Below the pieces are notes generated by a model. That model saw only the letters and a program-made list of their open reading frames with translations, had not been told where the DNA came from and did no database searches. From contig BSBM01000602.1 in the NCBI GenBank assembly GCA_027924585.1, forward strand, positions 12,640,501 to 12,704,500: a stretch of DNA of 64,000 nt, read 5' to 3'. The stretch comes from Larix kaempferi. Lineage: Eukaryota > Streptophyta > Pinopsida > Pinales > Pinaceae. Shown one piece after another: positions 33,270 through 46,341 of the stretch. Position 1 is the stretch's first letter. Every line of letters begins with the position of its first letter. The translations under genes and the position numbers were made by a program.

Positions 33270-35870
33270 AATTTTCTCCCTAGTTAAATGAAAAGGATCA
33301 TGGGACTTTGTTAAGGGAAAGGGGAACATTCTACTACCATTTCTGCTTCAATATTTTACTTTAGCATCATAAGAAGAGGTAACTAAGTCTTTCCTGGTGA
33401 CTCCATGGAATGAATCCCTATTCCCACCAAACATAATTTCCCGCTGGTTGTGGTGAGTAAACAACAACATTAGAGGCAAAAATTTCACCTTGGTGACTCC
33501 ATGTTGATTGAATCTAGTTTGTGAAAGATGGCTTGTGACATTTCCACCCTATTTAGGTAGTCCTGTTCCTTGGAAGAATGTTATAGTGAGTAAAGAGATC
33601 TTGTTGAAGAGTGGTGTAGTGAGGATCACGAGGACATGATTGAAGCTTTGTTTGATCAAGCCTACATTCTCATCAAAAAATATGAATAACTATAACAAAC
33701 TTGGGTAATCAAAAGGTAATAAATATACCATGCTTCCTCATGGAATAATTTCAAGAGTTCAAGAAAAATTGGGACACCGCTAAGGCTCGTTATTTTCATG
33801 AAGTTCGGATGATACTTGGGAGTATGAATTTGAATAAGTACGTGGAGACTATTACCAAGACAAAGCTTCTCTTCTCTCTCATGGTGAGCATAACCATATG
33901 AATCCTTTAGAAGACCCTCTTGTGTCTAGTCAAGTTCTCTTGAATAGGAATATGCAGTCATTTGACCTATCCCCTTTGCACCTTAATACCATTGGTGAGA
34001 GCATGTGGGTTGAAATCTAAAGGAGATACAAGTTGAAACCAAACTCAAACTATATTGAATGAAGGAGAGTAAGGTGTTCATCACAATCTCGTTCTCAAGC
34101 TCCCATGACTAAAAATAAGCTTGTTATTGAAGATTTCCTTTCTGCATATTACTATTAAGGGAATGAAGAACATGCTTATGTAAAAATGAGGATAAAAATT
34201 GTCAATATATTTCACCTTTAGTTGCTAATTTTGTAGAACCGTGTTCTCAAAATCAACATTATGATCCACACATGGTGGAATAAGAAGATGAAACCGCATT
34301 GTCTTCTTCTTCAAAAGTTTGAAAGTCTAACCTATGTGAAATGATGCCTGAGATGAAGGGTCAAATGCTTTCATCATGAGTGAGCACATATATAGAGAAA
34401 ATTAGAATGGTGCTACAACCTATTGCCCAAAAATGATACCCATTTTTAATATGAAATAGGAGATAATGAGGTTGTTGTCTTTCTTGGATATGGGGATAAG
34501 TCCCATCAATATATCGTTGTAGAATTTTTCTATCACTAACGATGAAAAACATTGGCTTATAAATCACCTACACAATGAAGAATTTTCTATCCATAAAGAA
34601 CCTTAAGAAGTCACAATACCTTCCTTTGCAATGGTACATAATGCTATATTTTGCTGTAGTGATGATGTTTTTATCATTGCTATTCATCCCAAATTAAAGA
34701 CCAAGTAGAAGAATATGTTAATAGTAAGGATGATGCTGAAATTAGTGGGATTATTACGGGGCTCTCTTGCTTCATTGGGTGGTTGTAAGAAGATAATGAG
34801 AAGGCCTATGAATCCCTATATTCCAGAACCCAATGTGACTCTATTAGGGGCGCATACAAGATACCCATCAATCTAAACATAAAAATGAAAATATGGGCTT
34901 CGAATCTCATCCAATCATCCTTATTAGTTCTTTTATTGAATATGGGTTTGTTAATGAGAGGGGGAATCTCATTCTTGAAGAAGAGGAGTATGTGAGCCTA
35001 AATGCAAGAGATGTAGTAGTGCTTGAGATTTATCAATTGCATGATGAGGTTGATATTTTTTATGATAGATTTTCACAAGACCTTGAGGTTGGGAGAAAAG
35101 GGTTTATTCTATGTAGTTACAATATCCAACATCCCTATTGTTGATCTCTTTTTTCCATGATGAGAAAAAAGAGTGCAACATTGTTCTAGATTTACATGAA
35201 ATTTTTTTCAAGGAAACATGCACTGATGTTTAAGCAAGGCCTAAAAGAGCAATCATTGTCCATGAAAAATACAACTATTAGAAGGGAGTAAGAATTTCAT
35301 ATTCTCTTGGTTCATTAATCTCTTATCCCTAACTATGTATACCCTTTTACTGCATGATGAAATCAATTCCACTAGCGGCCTCAATATTTCTTGGGCCTTT
35401 TGGGATACTATTTTCAAGCGATAGGCATGGGATGCCCACCCATTCTACAATACAACCATCCATTTCCACGTTTTTCATGACAATGAAATGCATTAATGAG
35501 TACCATACATTAAACAAGTTATTGGCCTACTTACATTGGTAGTGTCATGTTATCTAGTTGGTCAATCTTTGTTGGTTACGATAGGTAGGTAGGATTTCTT
35601 GCTCTGGTAGTGTATATTTTGATTTGCATTTGCCTTATGTTTGGATCCATAGTTTCTTTTTCCCTTTTAGTTTTAATGTCTTTAACAACAACAACATGGG
35701 TTATTATAGTAGTAGAAAGAGGAGAAGAGAAGGGCCTTCATGAGAGGAGGATAGCTCAACTCCATAACCTAATGGACAAGGCACTAATTTTCCTCAAGTC
35801 AAAGATTTGTGGTTTCCATTCACCTCATAGGGAGGTGGCATCTCCAAGAAGGAGATGGATGTTGTTACTC
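33270..35870 (+). pseudogene. Decayed interior of a Gypsy element
   Basis: Follows the primer site. The longest open frame (34893-35144, 83 residues) has no recognised domain, and stops are frequent in all frames. The position suggests a former gag/pol region, but no motif proves it. Confidence 0.35.
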
Positions 35871-35871
35871 A

Positions 35872-37740
35872 ATGTGACACCCTTATTTTGGTGTACACAT
35901 GCCAAGTAAAATCTTGAATATGGCCACTATTTGGCCTTTGGCCACAAGAATACATAATTTGGCATCGACTTGTTCATCTCAAAAGAAAAATATTTAAAAG
36001 GATCTTTGAATTCAATAGTAGAATCTTTGAGTTTCAGGGTCATTAATAGGTTTGTTTTTAGAGGGGCCGACTAGATAAAAATGGATAAATTTATATTTTA
36101 GGCTAACTTCTTAAGATTTCTAGTCCCCCCCTTATTTCAAGCCTTTTAGTGCCTAAATTTCAAGTCTTTTAGTGTTAGGGAGAAGTTTGAGTGACCACCA
36201 TTCGCTCTTGGGGAAACCCTTTATAGTGCCTGACTGCATTAAGCATCATTGTTCAAGTTCTTTAAGCATCGAGGGTTTTGAGGGATCACCCCTTAGTAAC
36301 CTTTTCAGGATACTTCCAATGAGGGTTGGGAGAGTCTAACCCATGATCCTTTGGTACTAGTGGTAGTGGTGTCATACCAATCCCTTTTTGGGAGATACCC
36401 CAAAAAATGGTGCTAACAGGGTTGTCCCAGTCCCTTTGAGTTTCAAGGTGGCTAACAGGTTATTTTCAGAGGGGTTGATTAGGTAAAAATTGTTAAATTT
36501 GTCTTTTAGGTTGACTTAAGATTTATAGTTTCCCTCCCTAATTCAAGCATTCAAGTGCCTAAATTTCAAGTCTTTTAGTGTTAGGGAGAAGTTTGAGAGA
36601 CCACCATTCATTCTTGGGGAAACCCTTTATAGGACTTGACTAAGAATATAATGTTTAAGTTCTTTAAGCATTGAGGGTTTTGAGGGATCAAATCTAACCC
36701 TCCTGGATACCTCTAGTGAGGGTTGGGTGATTTTATCCCTCGATCCTTTGGCACTGGTGGTATTGGGGTTGTTCCAGTCGGTTTTTGGGAGATACCCTCA
36801 ACAATGGTGGTAATGGGATCATCCCAGTCCCTTTTTGGGAGATACCCCCAACAAAGGCTTGATTGGTCTTCCCTAGAATCCTCTGGTGTTAGAGACCTCA
36901 ATGAGGTTCAAGTGAGTCTACCCTACGAGATTTTAGAATTGGTGGTAGTGGATTCATAACAATCCCTTTTTGGGAGATAACCCGAACAATGGTGGTAGTG
37001 GGGTCGTCCTAGTCCCTTTTTGGGAGATACCCCTAAGGGATCACCCATAACCATTTTGAGATACCTCTAGTGAGGTTTGGGTGAGTCTACCCCTTCATCC
37101 TTTGGCACTAGTTGTAGTGGGGTCATACCAATCCCTTTTTGGGAGATACCCCCAACAATGGTGGTAGTAGGATCATCCCAATCCCTTTTTCAGAGATGCC
37201 CCCAACCAAGGTTGGATTGGTCTTCCCCAGAATCCTTTGGTATCAGAGACCTCCAATGAGGGTTGGGTGAGTATACCCCGATCCTTTACCACTGTTTGTA
37301 GTGGGGTCATACCAATGCCTTTATGGGAGATTCCCCCAACAACGGTGGTAGTGGGATCATCTCGATCCCTTTTTCGAAGCTATCCCCAACAAAGGCTCAA
37401 CTGGTCTTCCTCGGTATCCTTTGGAATCAGAGGTCTTGTGGGGTTTCCCCATAGGATGAAATGTGAAGATGAAATAATGCATGGGTATATGAAAGACATG
37501 GGGAACACAACCCGAGCTTTCACCCAATTGCTAGGGGAGATCGTTTTTTCAATATGAACACTTGAATATTGCTCGACTAGGTGAATGCGATATAGAAATT
37601 TGCCTCCAAATACGGTAGTCGAGGTTGAAGTAACAAAGATCCAAGGGTATTTGAGATTTGATTTCAATAGTCCATATCTCGGGTCTACCAAATCAAGCTT
37701 ATGATGGCTTGTTTGAAATATTTGGGGAAGAAGAATCATA
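35872..37740 (+). repeat. Gypsy LTR region expanded by internal tandem repeats
   Basis: Starts TGTGACACCCTTATTTTGG, a common Gypsy LTR start, and its first 500 bp resemble 23373-23930. A segment with CTTTTAGTGTTAGGGAGAAG occurs twice (about 36060-36240 and 36470-36650). It then runs into a ~185-bp repeat array and ends in TATCTCGGGTCTACC-type sequence (37675), common in plant LTRs. The right limit is approximate. The long minus-strand frame 37380-37739 has no recognised domain. Confidence 0.55.
36310..37440. repeat. ~185-bp higher-order tandem repeats built of ~60-bp units
   Basis: Each ~185-bp period starts near a CTCTAGTGAGG or CTCCAATGAGGG phrase (about 36710, 36895, 37062, 37248). Each contains two copies of CCCTTTTTGGGAGATACCCC followed by CAACAATGGTGGTAGTGGG, and most then carry a GGTCTTCCC-type segment. 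Divergence between units is moderate. Confidence 0.85.
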
Positions 37741-39610
37741 TTATATAGTTAACACATAAGAGAATTCAACCTTCCGTACGTTGAAATTTCATTTGTACCA
37801 AGAAATCAATGGAAGAAGGTTTCTTAGATCTTAACCCTAGAATTTTCATCCCTAACTCACTTCTATGGAACAATCACAATAATTCACTTCTAATAGCCCC
37901 AAAATTCATGGCAATTCAAAGAGAAAAGATACCAATCATTCCAATGACTTTCCATCCCTCTAGGGAAACTTCACATGCAAAACCCATATATGAAAACTCT
38001 TCTTAAACAATAGATATAACAATGAACACACCAACAATAGATGGCTGTAATATTATCTTCAATCTTAGTGTTAAATCTATTAACAATTTTCCCTTAAGTG
38101 TGCCAAATCAACTAGACAATTAAGAGTTGGAAATAACCATCTCAAGTAGATAAAATGATGAAATCAAATCTCTAATGTACACAATATGTGGACAACTGTA
38201 AATCTCATATATATATGCTCAATGAATGAAGTCAATACATATGATATCCTCCTCTCAAGGATAGGATAAAATCAAACCACCCAGTATGCCCTAGCTAAGG
38301 TTAGTCAACAAACCCTAGCTCCTCCAAGTGTAGTAATCCCTCAAAGGCTATCCCTAAGGCAAGATTTCCTCTTCCTCTTCTTCCCCAAATACATCCAAGG
38401 GTTTCCAAACCCTAATCTCTATCCTCAAAGGGATGAAACCCTAACCTAGAGTCCAATATGTTCCAATCAAGAAACCCTATCACCCAAGAGAGAGAGAGAG
38501 ATCAAATGTACAAAGAAGAATCTCAAGATCATCCCCCTCCTCCTCATATGCTCCATTATGGTTTCCTCATGAAACCTTGTGCATCACTAAGAGAGCACTC
38601 CAAATAAGAGATACATATTAATGTGTGATGTGATGTGTTGCTTGGAAAGACTCCGTCCTTCCTCTATTTATATTAGAGGTAAGGAAGGTCAACAATATAA
38701 CACAGGTTGGCCTTAGCATTACAAGAAATCCTACTAAACATAAGCAATCCACATACAAGTGAAGCACTCTACTCCTAGAGTACAAGTGTCAAGATCAAAT
38801 GATGATGTCATGCAAAATAGTTAGCCAATGTTATGTAGCTATGTAAGACAAGTCCACACCACTCCATCCTGAGCCTCCATGAACTCCATTCATCCTCCAA
38901 ATCCAAGCACTCCACTAGGGAAGCTGCACCTTGCAAGAACAATGTCGAAGCCCTAGGCATTTCCGAGCCGTCTACAATCCTTTGAACATGAAGCCAAGTT
39001 TCCACATGCCATCTATGTATTGTATCCTTCTTCCAAAATTCACAATGCTCCTCATATCCTGTAGGGCATTCTGCCACAAGATGTATCCTCCATGTGGCCA
39101 TCATGTAGGGCATCCACCATCCAAGTAAGAGATCTCCAATACCCTAAGGAATAACACTGAGCTAGTGATCATATGAGGTTTGACATCCTCAAGACAAGCT
39201 ATCACAAGTGTGCATATCCATCATAGACCATTTCTCATGCTACAACCCATCTCAAACCATCCCGGGTATGAACATACATCTTGTACCCCAAATATCATGA
39301 AGCACCCTAAACATGGTGTAAACACTTTTGGAATTACCCAAAATTCTAACACCATCCAATTTTCGTTTGAATGATTTGAATTATTTTTTGGGACAACATG
39401 TTCTAACAAAAATTTCAAGGACAAAAAATAATATGAATTGTGGGTGCCAAAGGAATTTGAATGAGTATTATATTACTAGAAAAGGTTTTAAAGCCATTAC
39501 TAATGTGTAGATGATGTGTTGAAGCATATGTAATTGTTACCAATATTGTTTCCCCATGATAATAAGTCAACAATTGAAAAATCAATGCCTTATAGAATAA
39601 TAGTTCATTA
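37741..39610. other. Unclassified region with a minus-strand promoter-like motif
   Basis: Read on minus there is a TATA-like AATATAAATAGAGG (about 38664-38677), then a leader-like stretch, a short (GA)n run (38484-38496 on plus) and several AGGGTTT motifs. This could be the U3-R of an unrecognised minus-strand LTR element. No protein domain was found. Confidence 0.35.
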
Positions 39611-39624
39611 ATGTTGGGACTTCT

Positions 39625-40560
39625 ACACCCGTGACTAGATTTAAAGAAGATTGTATATTATCATAGTAAAGGTCACAAAATAAATGTGGGTTGGCAATTA
39701 ATCTGGAAACTAGTATAAGTCGAAATGGGATAAAAGAATATTATTGGAAGAAGAATTGATAGGAGAAATAAGCAATGTTGCTTCATTGTTTACATTTCAA
39801 TGAGAACATAGACAAAGGGGAATTTGAACAAATTATTGGGGGATTGCACCAACCAATTCATCACTTGGCTAGTCAAGTTAGTTAATTCCATTTTTTGTCC
39901 ACTTTTCTATTGTATACCATCCTTGTTTCCTCTACATATCTTGTGAAAATTATGATCTTATGTGTTGTAAGACCTTGATTGTTTAAGGAAGCAATTTTGT
40001 GGCTCTACCCGCTTTGCAATTCAACTTATGATTGTTGTTTTAAATATTGTACAATCTCAATGTCTATTATGTAGGATTCAATTTTTTTCGTCTTGTCAGC
40101 AAAAAATTGAGATTTTATGCCTTGTTTGAATTTTATGTGTGAATATGTTTTTCATAAGAAATGTTTCAAACAATGAAATTCATGAACAATGCCCAATTTG
40201 TTTTCTCTAATCTTGTCCATAGCTTAATGAGACTTCCTCACACTCTTAAGTTCATGGATAATTGTGTTTCTCTCAAACCTTATACATCTCCCACATGAAT
40301 TATATGTGTCTTTATGTTCAGGATAAAGGTGCCCTAAGGATAAGGAAACTTGTGCAATTGTGCTTAATAATCTATGAAGTATTTACTCCTTTTTTTTATC
40401 TTTATATTTTTGAGTTTCATGACAATCAAATCATAAAGAAATATCATTAGTAATTTGAGGTTATCCCCTTTGGCCTGAGGGTCCTTTCTTTAAGGCCTAG
40501 CGTGGGGAGGGTTTTACCTCTATTGGATGCCTTGACATCATTCTTTCACCAAAGGAACAC
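39625..40560 (+). repeat. LTR-like repeat, copy B (no solo-LTR insertion)
   Basis: Second copy of 31715-33226. It probably begins near TGTTGGGACTT at 39612. It shows the empty site for the solo LTR and is followed within ~50 bp by integrase sequence, not by a primer site, so it is truncated or joined to another element. Confidence 0.65.
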
Positions 40561-40599
40561 CTTGGGGACAACATGAGGAATACTCTTAAAGACTTTAAT

Positions 40600-41300
40600 A
40601 ATGTAGAAACATTTGTGAAGGAGATACTTCCACTCCACATAGTACACTTCCAACTTCTGATAGAGATACCAAGTTCACTTCCAACTTTTGGAAACACTTA
40701 GAAAGCCTCTCCACCTAGTTGAATTTGCACATTGTGTCAATTTTTGTTCATCATTGGGCATGAGTCCATTCAAGACATTATATGAGTGAAGTCACAATAC
40801 TCCTTTGAGTTGGAATGACCTAGCTAACAATTCTTTGATTGGGCCAAATATACTCAAGGATATGGAATAACAAGTTGCAAAAATCAAGTAACATCTAAAG
40901 TTGGCCATTGACATCGAGAAGAGCTATGTAGCTGATCACGAAGTTTATAGGGAATTTGCAATTGGGCAACATGTAGTTCTAAGGGATAAGCTAAAGAAAA
41001 ACTATTTATAGCTAAGCATTACTCCAAATTGTCAACAAGATATTGTAAGCTATTTGAGATTTTGGAGCAAACTAGTTTAGGTGCATATAGTTTTGCAATA
41101 ACACTTAGTGTTAGACTGCATTTTTTTTAAAGTTATTTATTGAATAAATATGTATTTGATCATAATCATATTTTTTATTGGTCTTTGATTAAGGTGGAAT
41201 TAGAGGGAGAGTTCCAAAGCGAATCATCGCGCATTCTCGATTAGAGGAACATGGCACTCTTGAATTGACCCATCATCTAATGGATATTTTATAAGGCTAA
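40600..41300 (+). pseudogene. Gypsy integrase remnant
   Basis: The frames read FVKEILPLH, then after a one-base shift SDRDTKFTSNFWKHLESLST, the conserved I-S-D-R-D-x-x-F-T-S block of the integrase core with its catalytic D. A deletion follows and removes the HPQTDGQ-x-E segment. Next come MSPFKTLYE and SHNTPLSWND, then the C-terminal region VAKIK-HLKLAIDIEKSYVADHEVYREFAIGQHVVLRDKL (about 40870-41000), typical of the integrase tail. Several stops and shifts are present. It is plus strand and precedes a polypurine tract at 41391-41404. Non-functional. Confidence 0.8.
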
Positions 41301-41390
41301 ACAAGCATCCTAACAAATGGTGGTTGCTATATGGAAGAAGTACACGTAATTGTTTGAATTATAAAGCTACACAAAGGTCGACTGTATTTC

Positions 41391-41811
41391 TAAGGGGGGA
41401 GAAGGTATGATACTCTAATTTTGGCCTTTTGGTTAAGTAAATGACATAACAAAATGTATGTAATGTTTTACTATCGTGTTTGGAATAAAAGGCACTCATT
41501 AGTAAAGATCCCATTATTTATGATTATTTCATGAAGTAATGATGTTATGTGAGTTGTTATAAAGGACAATATCCCCAAACTTTGAATGGAAATGCATGTG
41601 ATAGCCTATGAGGAACAATTATAGGAAGAAGGGATATGTATTGGAGGTTGCAAGTGGCAAGGGATTAAGTATTCAAGTTGAAAATGGAAAAATATCCCTT
41701 TCTCTATTATTGTTCCTTTCCCATTCATTGTTTTCTCACCATTGTGTTTGTGAGTTGTAATGTTGGGAGATCAAGTTTATTTTTAGCCTTGTTGCATGTT
41801 CTTGGATCCTA
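41391..41811 (+). repeat. Polypurine tract and start of a Gypsy 3' LTR
   Basis: TAAGGGGGGAGAAGG (41391-41404 region) downstream of the integrase tail is a plausible polypurine tract. The LTR would start at about 41405 (TATGATACTCTAATTTTGG, a decayed TGTGATACCC-like start). It is cut off by the Copia LTR that begins near 41812. Confidence 0.5.
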
Positions 41812-42013
41812 TGGTTAAATTTTTTAGCTCATGGTAATAGGTCATTGTAGATAGGTATAAAACCCTACCAACTAACATAAAATACTTAAAGAACTCTCAA
41901 AATAAAAGATCTTATCTATGTTATAAATTGAAACACATTGCATTGAAACAAATATATAAAATATGAATTACCATTTCCATTGCCAAAATTGCTACTATCT
42001 TCTTATTAGATTT

Positions 42014-43412
42014 TGTCATGTCCCCATCCATCATTTCGACCACGAAAAGATGATATTTATGAATTACAGGTTTCTAAATTTCACCCCATGGGCAATATTA
42101 CTAATTCATAAATAAGAATTGTATGTGCATATGCATAAATGTAAAACACAATGGAATTAAATCTCTATCCACACATACACCATGCATAATTATCACAAGT
42201 AGAAAATAAAATCTTTGCACATTCATATACAATGAGAATACTTATCTTTTAGCAAAGAATATCCAAGCAACTAGCTGTGTAAGAACAATTTTCCACCCAA
42301 CCGTAGGTATCAGTTGTAGATACCACTCCCAAGTTGGGCTATGAGGCCACTAGGGTGACATAAACACCTACAAGCTTCTCTATCTCAACCCACAACCCAT
42401 TTACTCTCATGTTTAGCCAAACTTCCCACCTTTGAACACTTATAGGGATCTCACTCAATCGTCCTAGCCATGGCAGTCTTTTCTACTGCCCCACACAACA
42501 CAAGGAAGGCATTTCCCTTATTGTTCCACAATTCCGTCAAGAAATCCAACCCTTATAATGCTTACCAGTGTGTGCAAAAAGAGTCAAATCTGTTGTATGT
42601 TGTTGGAGAACCCCCTGTAACATCAATCCATGGCTTCTAAATCATGCGGAAGTAGAAAAACATAATGGGCAAAGGTTCATATCTTTTCTAGTCTCTATGC
42701 TCACCTACATGGATTATATTTTCTCTAAATCATGCAATTCTCCTTCCCAATTCGAATTTCTAGTTATTGCATGGTTTGGAAATGGTAATGGAAACAAAAT
42801 GAATAACCGAAGGAAAAATCTGCTTGGTGTAAAAATCTATTGTAAAAATTTGCCTGGGAAAAATGATTGGTAGACTCCAAACGAGATGAGAGAATGATGA
42901 AGAGGCGATTGGCATAACTTCTAACCATAGAAGAGAGGACTCTTACAAAAATCATAGAAGCATATTCATCCCATGCTTCCATAACTACATGAGAAGATTT
43001 CCCCACCAACCTCATGCATGCATTCAATGATTGGATTTAATAGTCAAAAGGGAGTAATTGGCTCATTTAAGGCACATGGCAACTCATGGATGAGTTCTAA
43101 GGTTGACACTTGGTAGTAGAGGATTTAATCTCCCATAAGCCCTGTTTCCTCTTCCCCTTTAGTGGAATTATAACCTCTCTAGTGCTCGATACAAAACTAT
43201 CTTGGGCCATTTTATTATTTTTCCAGCATAATATTTACATAGCTTTAGATTTAGCTTGACAAGACAACCACATGGTCCATATAAAAATATTTACATCCAT
43301 TAACTAATCAAGCCTTGGCCTTGAGATACACACTAGGAATCCATACTAGCACATTTACATCATTTACATAATTTGATTTAATACATTCCAAGTCAAAATC
43401 GGGGGTATTACA
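42014..43412 (-). mobile_element. Gypsy-type LTR inserted in the left Copia LTR (probably solo)
   Basis: On minus it begins TGTAATACCCCCGATTTTG, a standard Gypsy LTR start, and ends GGGGACATGACA; length 1399 bp. It interrupts sequence that is continuous in the other Copia LTR. Flanks GATTT and ACTTT match at 3 of 5 bases. No interior or partner LTR is present. Confidence 0.7.
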
Positions 43413-44022
43413 ACTTTGAAAGAATGTGACAATCACTAGAGAAAATCATTTATACTCATTGAAGCTGTAAAATTGAACTACTTTAAAACTTCTCCCTAAG
43501 CCTTGTTTTGATGATAGAAGTAGAGGTTAAAGAGTTACAATCAAAGTGGACTTATTCAAATAGTTAGAGGCCTAGGAGAATAGGAGAATAGGAGAATTCA
43601 CCTTGCTTGTGTTAGGAGGTATGCGTAGATTAGAGCACGCAAGGGAAATCATGTGCTACCCTTCTTGGGAAAAATCACCCAATATAATAATGGCCAACTC
43701 GTGCACATCACCTCCTTTAACTGTCATCTTTGACTTAGTTAGACCATAATATAAAAAAAACTCCAGTTCTACAAGTAAGAAGAGTTATAATGGAAAAAAC
43801 TCCAACTCCAATGCATGCATACATGTACCCTCTTCTAATTTACTAAAGAATGACCAATTTGCCTCTAAGAGGCTTACTAGTATACCCTCAACTTGCTGCT
43901 ATAGAGTTCTACAAGTACGATGTTGCTACATGTATGCTAATGAGGAGATTTTGGAGCAATGGCTTGATATTCAAACACTCCCTCTTTGTGAGGAAAGTAT
44001 TCTCAACTAATCTGAGCCTCTC

Positions 44023-44485
44023 TTATAGCATATTAAACTTCCTCTTTGAGCCAAGGGATTTGTTAATATGCCTAAAACCTATGAATATGAAAGAACATAT
44101 CCCTGAACTAGTACTTCCTTTTCTACTTTGAAATCTCTTTAGAATATTAAAGGTGACAATGCCCTTTATATCAACTTCACGGATCATAATATTTTCACAC
44201 CAGAACATGAGTGGATTAGTACCTTTTGCAATGAAAAACTCATCTACATGCATGGCCAAAACAAATGGATTAATTCCATCAAATAAATAATTGAAATCCA
44301 CACTAAAAATCATTGATCTTGAAATACCAAACTTGTGGTGCATGCATCAACCAATACATGATCATCTCTAATATATCATGGGTATTTTTCCCATGGTCCT
44401 TAAAACCTATGGCATCTAAAGCAAAAGACTCAATAAGATATCCCCCCTCTATTTGGAAGAATCCTTTGGTACCTGGAGTAATCAA
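44023..44485 (-). pseudogene. Copia reverse-transcriptase remnant
   Basis: Two overlapping minus-strand frames. The upstream one contains HAPQVWYFKINDF, matching the conserved K-Q-A-P-R-x-W-Y motif of Copia RT. The next reads FVLAMHVDEFFIAKGTN, the position of the catalytic Y-V-D-D box, here HVDE, so the second catalytic aspartate is lost. Stops and shifts break the frame; RNase H and the N-terminal RT part are missing. Confidence 0.75.
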
Positions 44486-44857
44486 GGTAAACTCTCTCTT
44501 GTTGAGAGATCCTTCAATAACAACTTGGTCCTAGTACTCTTCAATACTCTTGTCAGTTGCATGCATGGATTCAATGACCTATGTCGCACAAAAATCCTAA
44601 AATGTCCAAGTACCGGTACCAAAAACTCATGGAAACTCAAAAAATTCTTGGAAACTTTTGGGAAACCTCCAAGGGTCCATGAATGGCTTGGGACCAATAG
44701 GAAATCTAAAAAAACCCTAGTTTATGGAAAATGAAAACAAATTTAGCTCAAAATTGTTTCTAAACCTACCTACAAATTAACCTCTCATTCTTATTTTATT
44801 GTGAGATAATGTGTTATTAAAAAAAACTACATATATAAATATATATATTGTGTTTCC

Positions 44858-45109
44858 CTAGACATACCCATTTTGGGGGGGTCTTATTTCCAAGCATTCC
44901 CGCTTCTGAAACTTGTACACATTTCCAACCATTGGACAAGTGGCATCATTTCCCAAATCTACATGTGTGCCATCCTCATGCTCTTGTAATCTACTGAAAT
45001 CCTTTTTATCAAAGGTTGTGTGTCTAGATGCTCCATTGTCCACATAAAACTCTACCCCAGAAACGATGTTAGTGGAAAAGGCACGGTAACATGGAGAAAG
45101 ATGTCTCAA
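44858..45109 (-). pseudogene. Copia protease remnant
   Basis: The frame contains FYVDNGASRHTT, the Copia aspartic-protease active-site block in which D-S/T-G-A has become D-N-G-A. KDFSRLQEHEDGTHVDLGNDAT and VGNVYKF follow in the family order. It lies just after the zinc-knuckle remnant (on minus) and ends without the pre-integrase region. Confidence 0.8.
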
Positions 45110-45189
45110 GTCTATATGCTAACTCATTTGCTCCTATTGAAGTTTCTACACTTCCTGCAAACTCCTACCATTGTTGCTTGGCTTTCTTC

Positions 45190-45245
45190 CGTTTAGGACA
45201 CTGAGATGCACAATGGCCTATCTTGTGGCATTTAAAATGCTTTAC
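45190..45245 (-). pseudogene. Gag CCHC zinc-knuckle remnant
   Basis: On minus the frame reads KHFKCHKIGHCASQCP. This fits C-x2-C-x4-H-x4-C except that the first Cys is replaced by His. Confidence 0.6.
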
Positions 45246-45531
45246 ATGACTCAAGTCTTTCTTCCCTTGGTCTGAATAATTTGATTCTTCTCCTTTCTCT
45301 TCTGACCCCTCATGTGTCTGACTTTCTTAGTTTCCTTCTTCATCCCACCAATGAGGCCTAGATTCTGCTCTTCCTCATCTATACTTGCAAGTTTGCAACT
45401 ATCTCCAATCTCATCTCCTTTTGGATGGAATCATCCTATATCTCCTCAAATGTGGGAAACTTATCTCATGAACATATAACTTGGACAACTTGGACAAAAA
45501 TAATACCAAGAAGATGGAAACCCATTCAAGG

Positions 45532-45777
45532 CTATGGGTAATCACACTTCACTCTTGACTCTTCTCCAATTGTTGCAAGTTGACCACAGTGTTTGGTAAT
45601 CTTCATCATATAATTGGCTACAATATCTATCTTGCTTATCCATGTGGCTCTGATCTTATTCCTCATAAGCATCTTATGATTGATGTTCTCACTTAGATAT
45701 AGAGTGATTAGAGCATCAAATATCTTCTTACTGATCTCCTTTTCGACAAATTTTCGAGGGATAGGGTGATCCTTCAC
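45532..45777 (-). pseudogene. Copia gag remnant
   Basis: The 81-residue frame fits the UBN2-type gag of plant Copia elements: ISKKIFDALITLYLSE, then KMLMRNKIRATWISKIDIVANYMMKI, and a GQLATIGEE end that corresponds to the usual L-x-x-I-G block. Upstream gag sequence (45778-46140) is broken. Confidence 0.7.
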
Positions 45778-46341
45778 TAAGTTGAGGATGACTTGCTAGT
45801 GTTGGACCTCTTCTTGTTATATTCTGCCAACAAAGAAACCTTTGTAGGAAGTGTAACCTTCTTCTCTTGCCAAAGCTCAAGCTCCAAAAGCATATGCACC
45901 CAACACTTCCAAAGAACAAAGTTGGAAGGGCCTTCCAAACCGTCTTTGTATCAAAGACTAAAGGTAGTCATAGTTTTGCTCCTAGACAAAACAAATCAAC
46001 AACTGAAAATAACCTATCATAGGTTGACAATGAATTTTTGAAGCATGGATCTCAAGCATTCCACCCTTAAAACCTTCTAACAACTCCCTATCCCAAGTAG
46101 AAGCCCTACTATCCATACACAGATTCCTAAAAGGTTTTAGAAAACACACTTTGATACCATGTTAAAATCATCATGTCATGGTAAGAATTTATTGCACACA
46201 TATATGAAAGCCTAACAACTAACAAAAAAACACTTAGAGAACTCTCAAAATAGTAGATTTGATCTATGCTATAAACTAAAACACATCATACTATAAAAAT
46301 TATAAACAACAAGAGATAATTGGACTGTCAAACCTACTAGT

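Noticed and set aside
37229-37242. TGGTATCAGAGACC looks like a Copia primer-binding site.
   Set aside because: It lies in the ~185-bp tandem array, where sister units read TGGTGTTAGAG and TGGAATCAGAG, and no LTR end precedes it.
37380-37739. 119-codon minus-strand frame.
   Set aside because: It overlaps LTR-type sequence (TATCTCGGGTCTACC on plus) and has no recognised domain.
40497-40697. 66-codon minus-strand frame.
   Set aside because: It is antisense to the LTR-integrase junction, where the plus-strand integrase motif SDRDTKFTS is clear.
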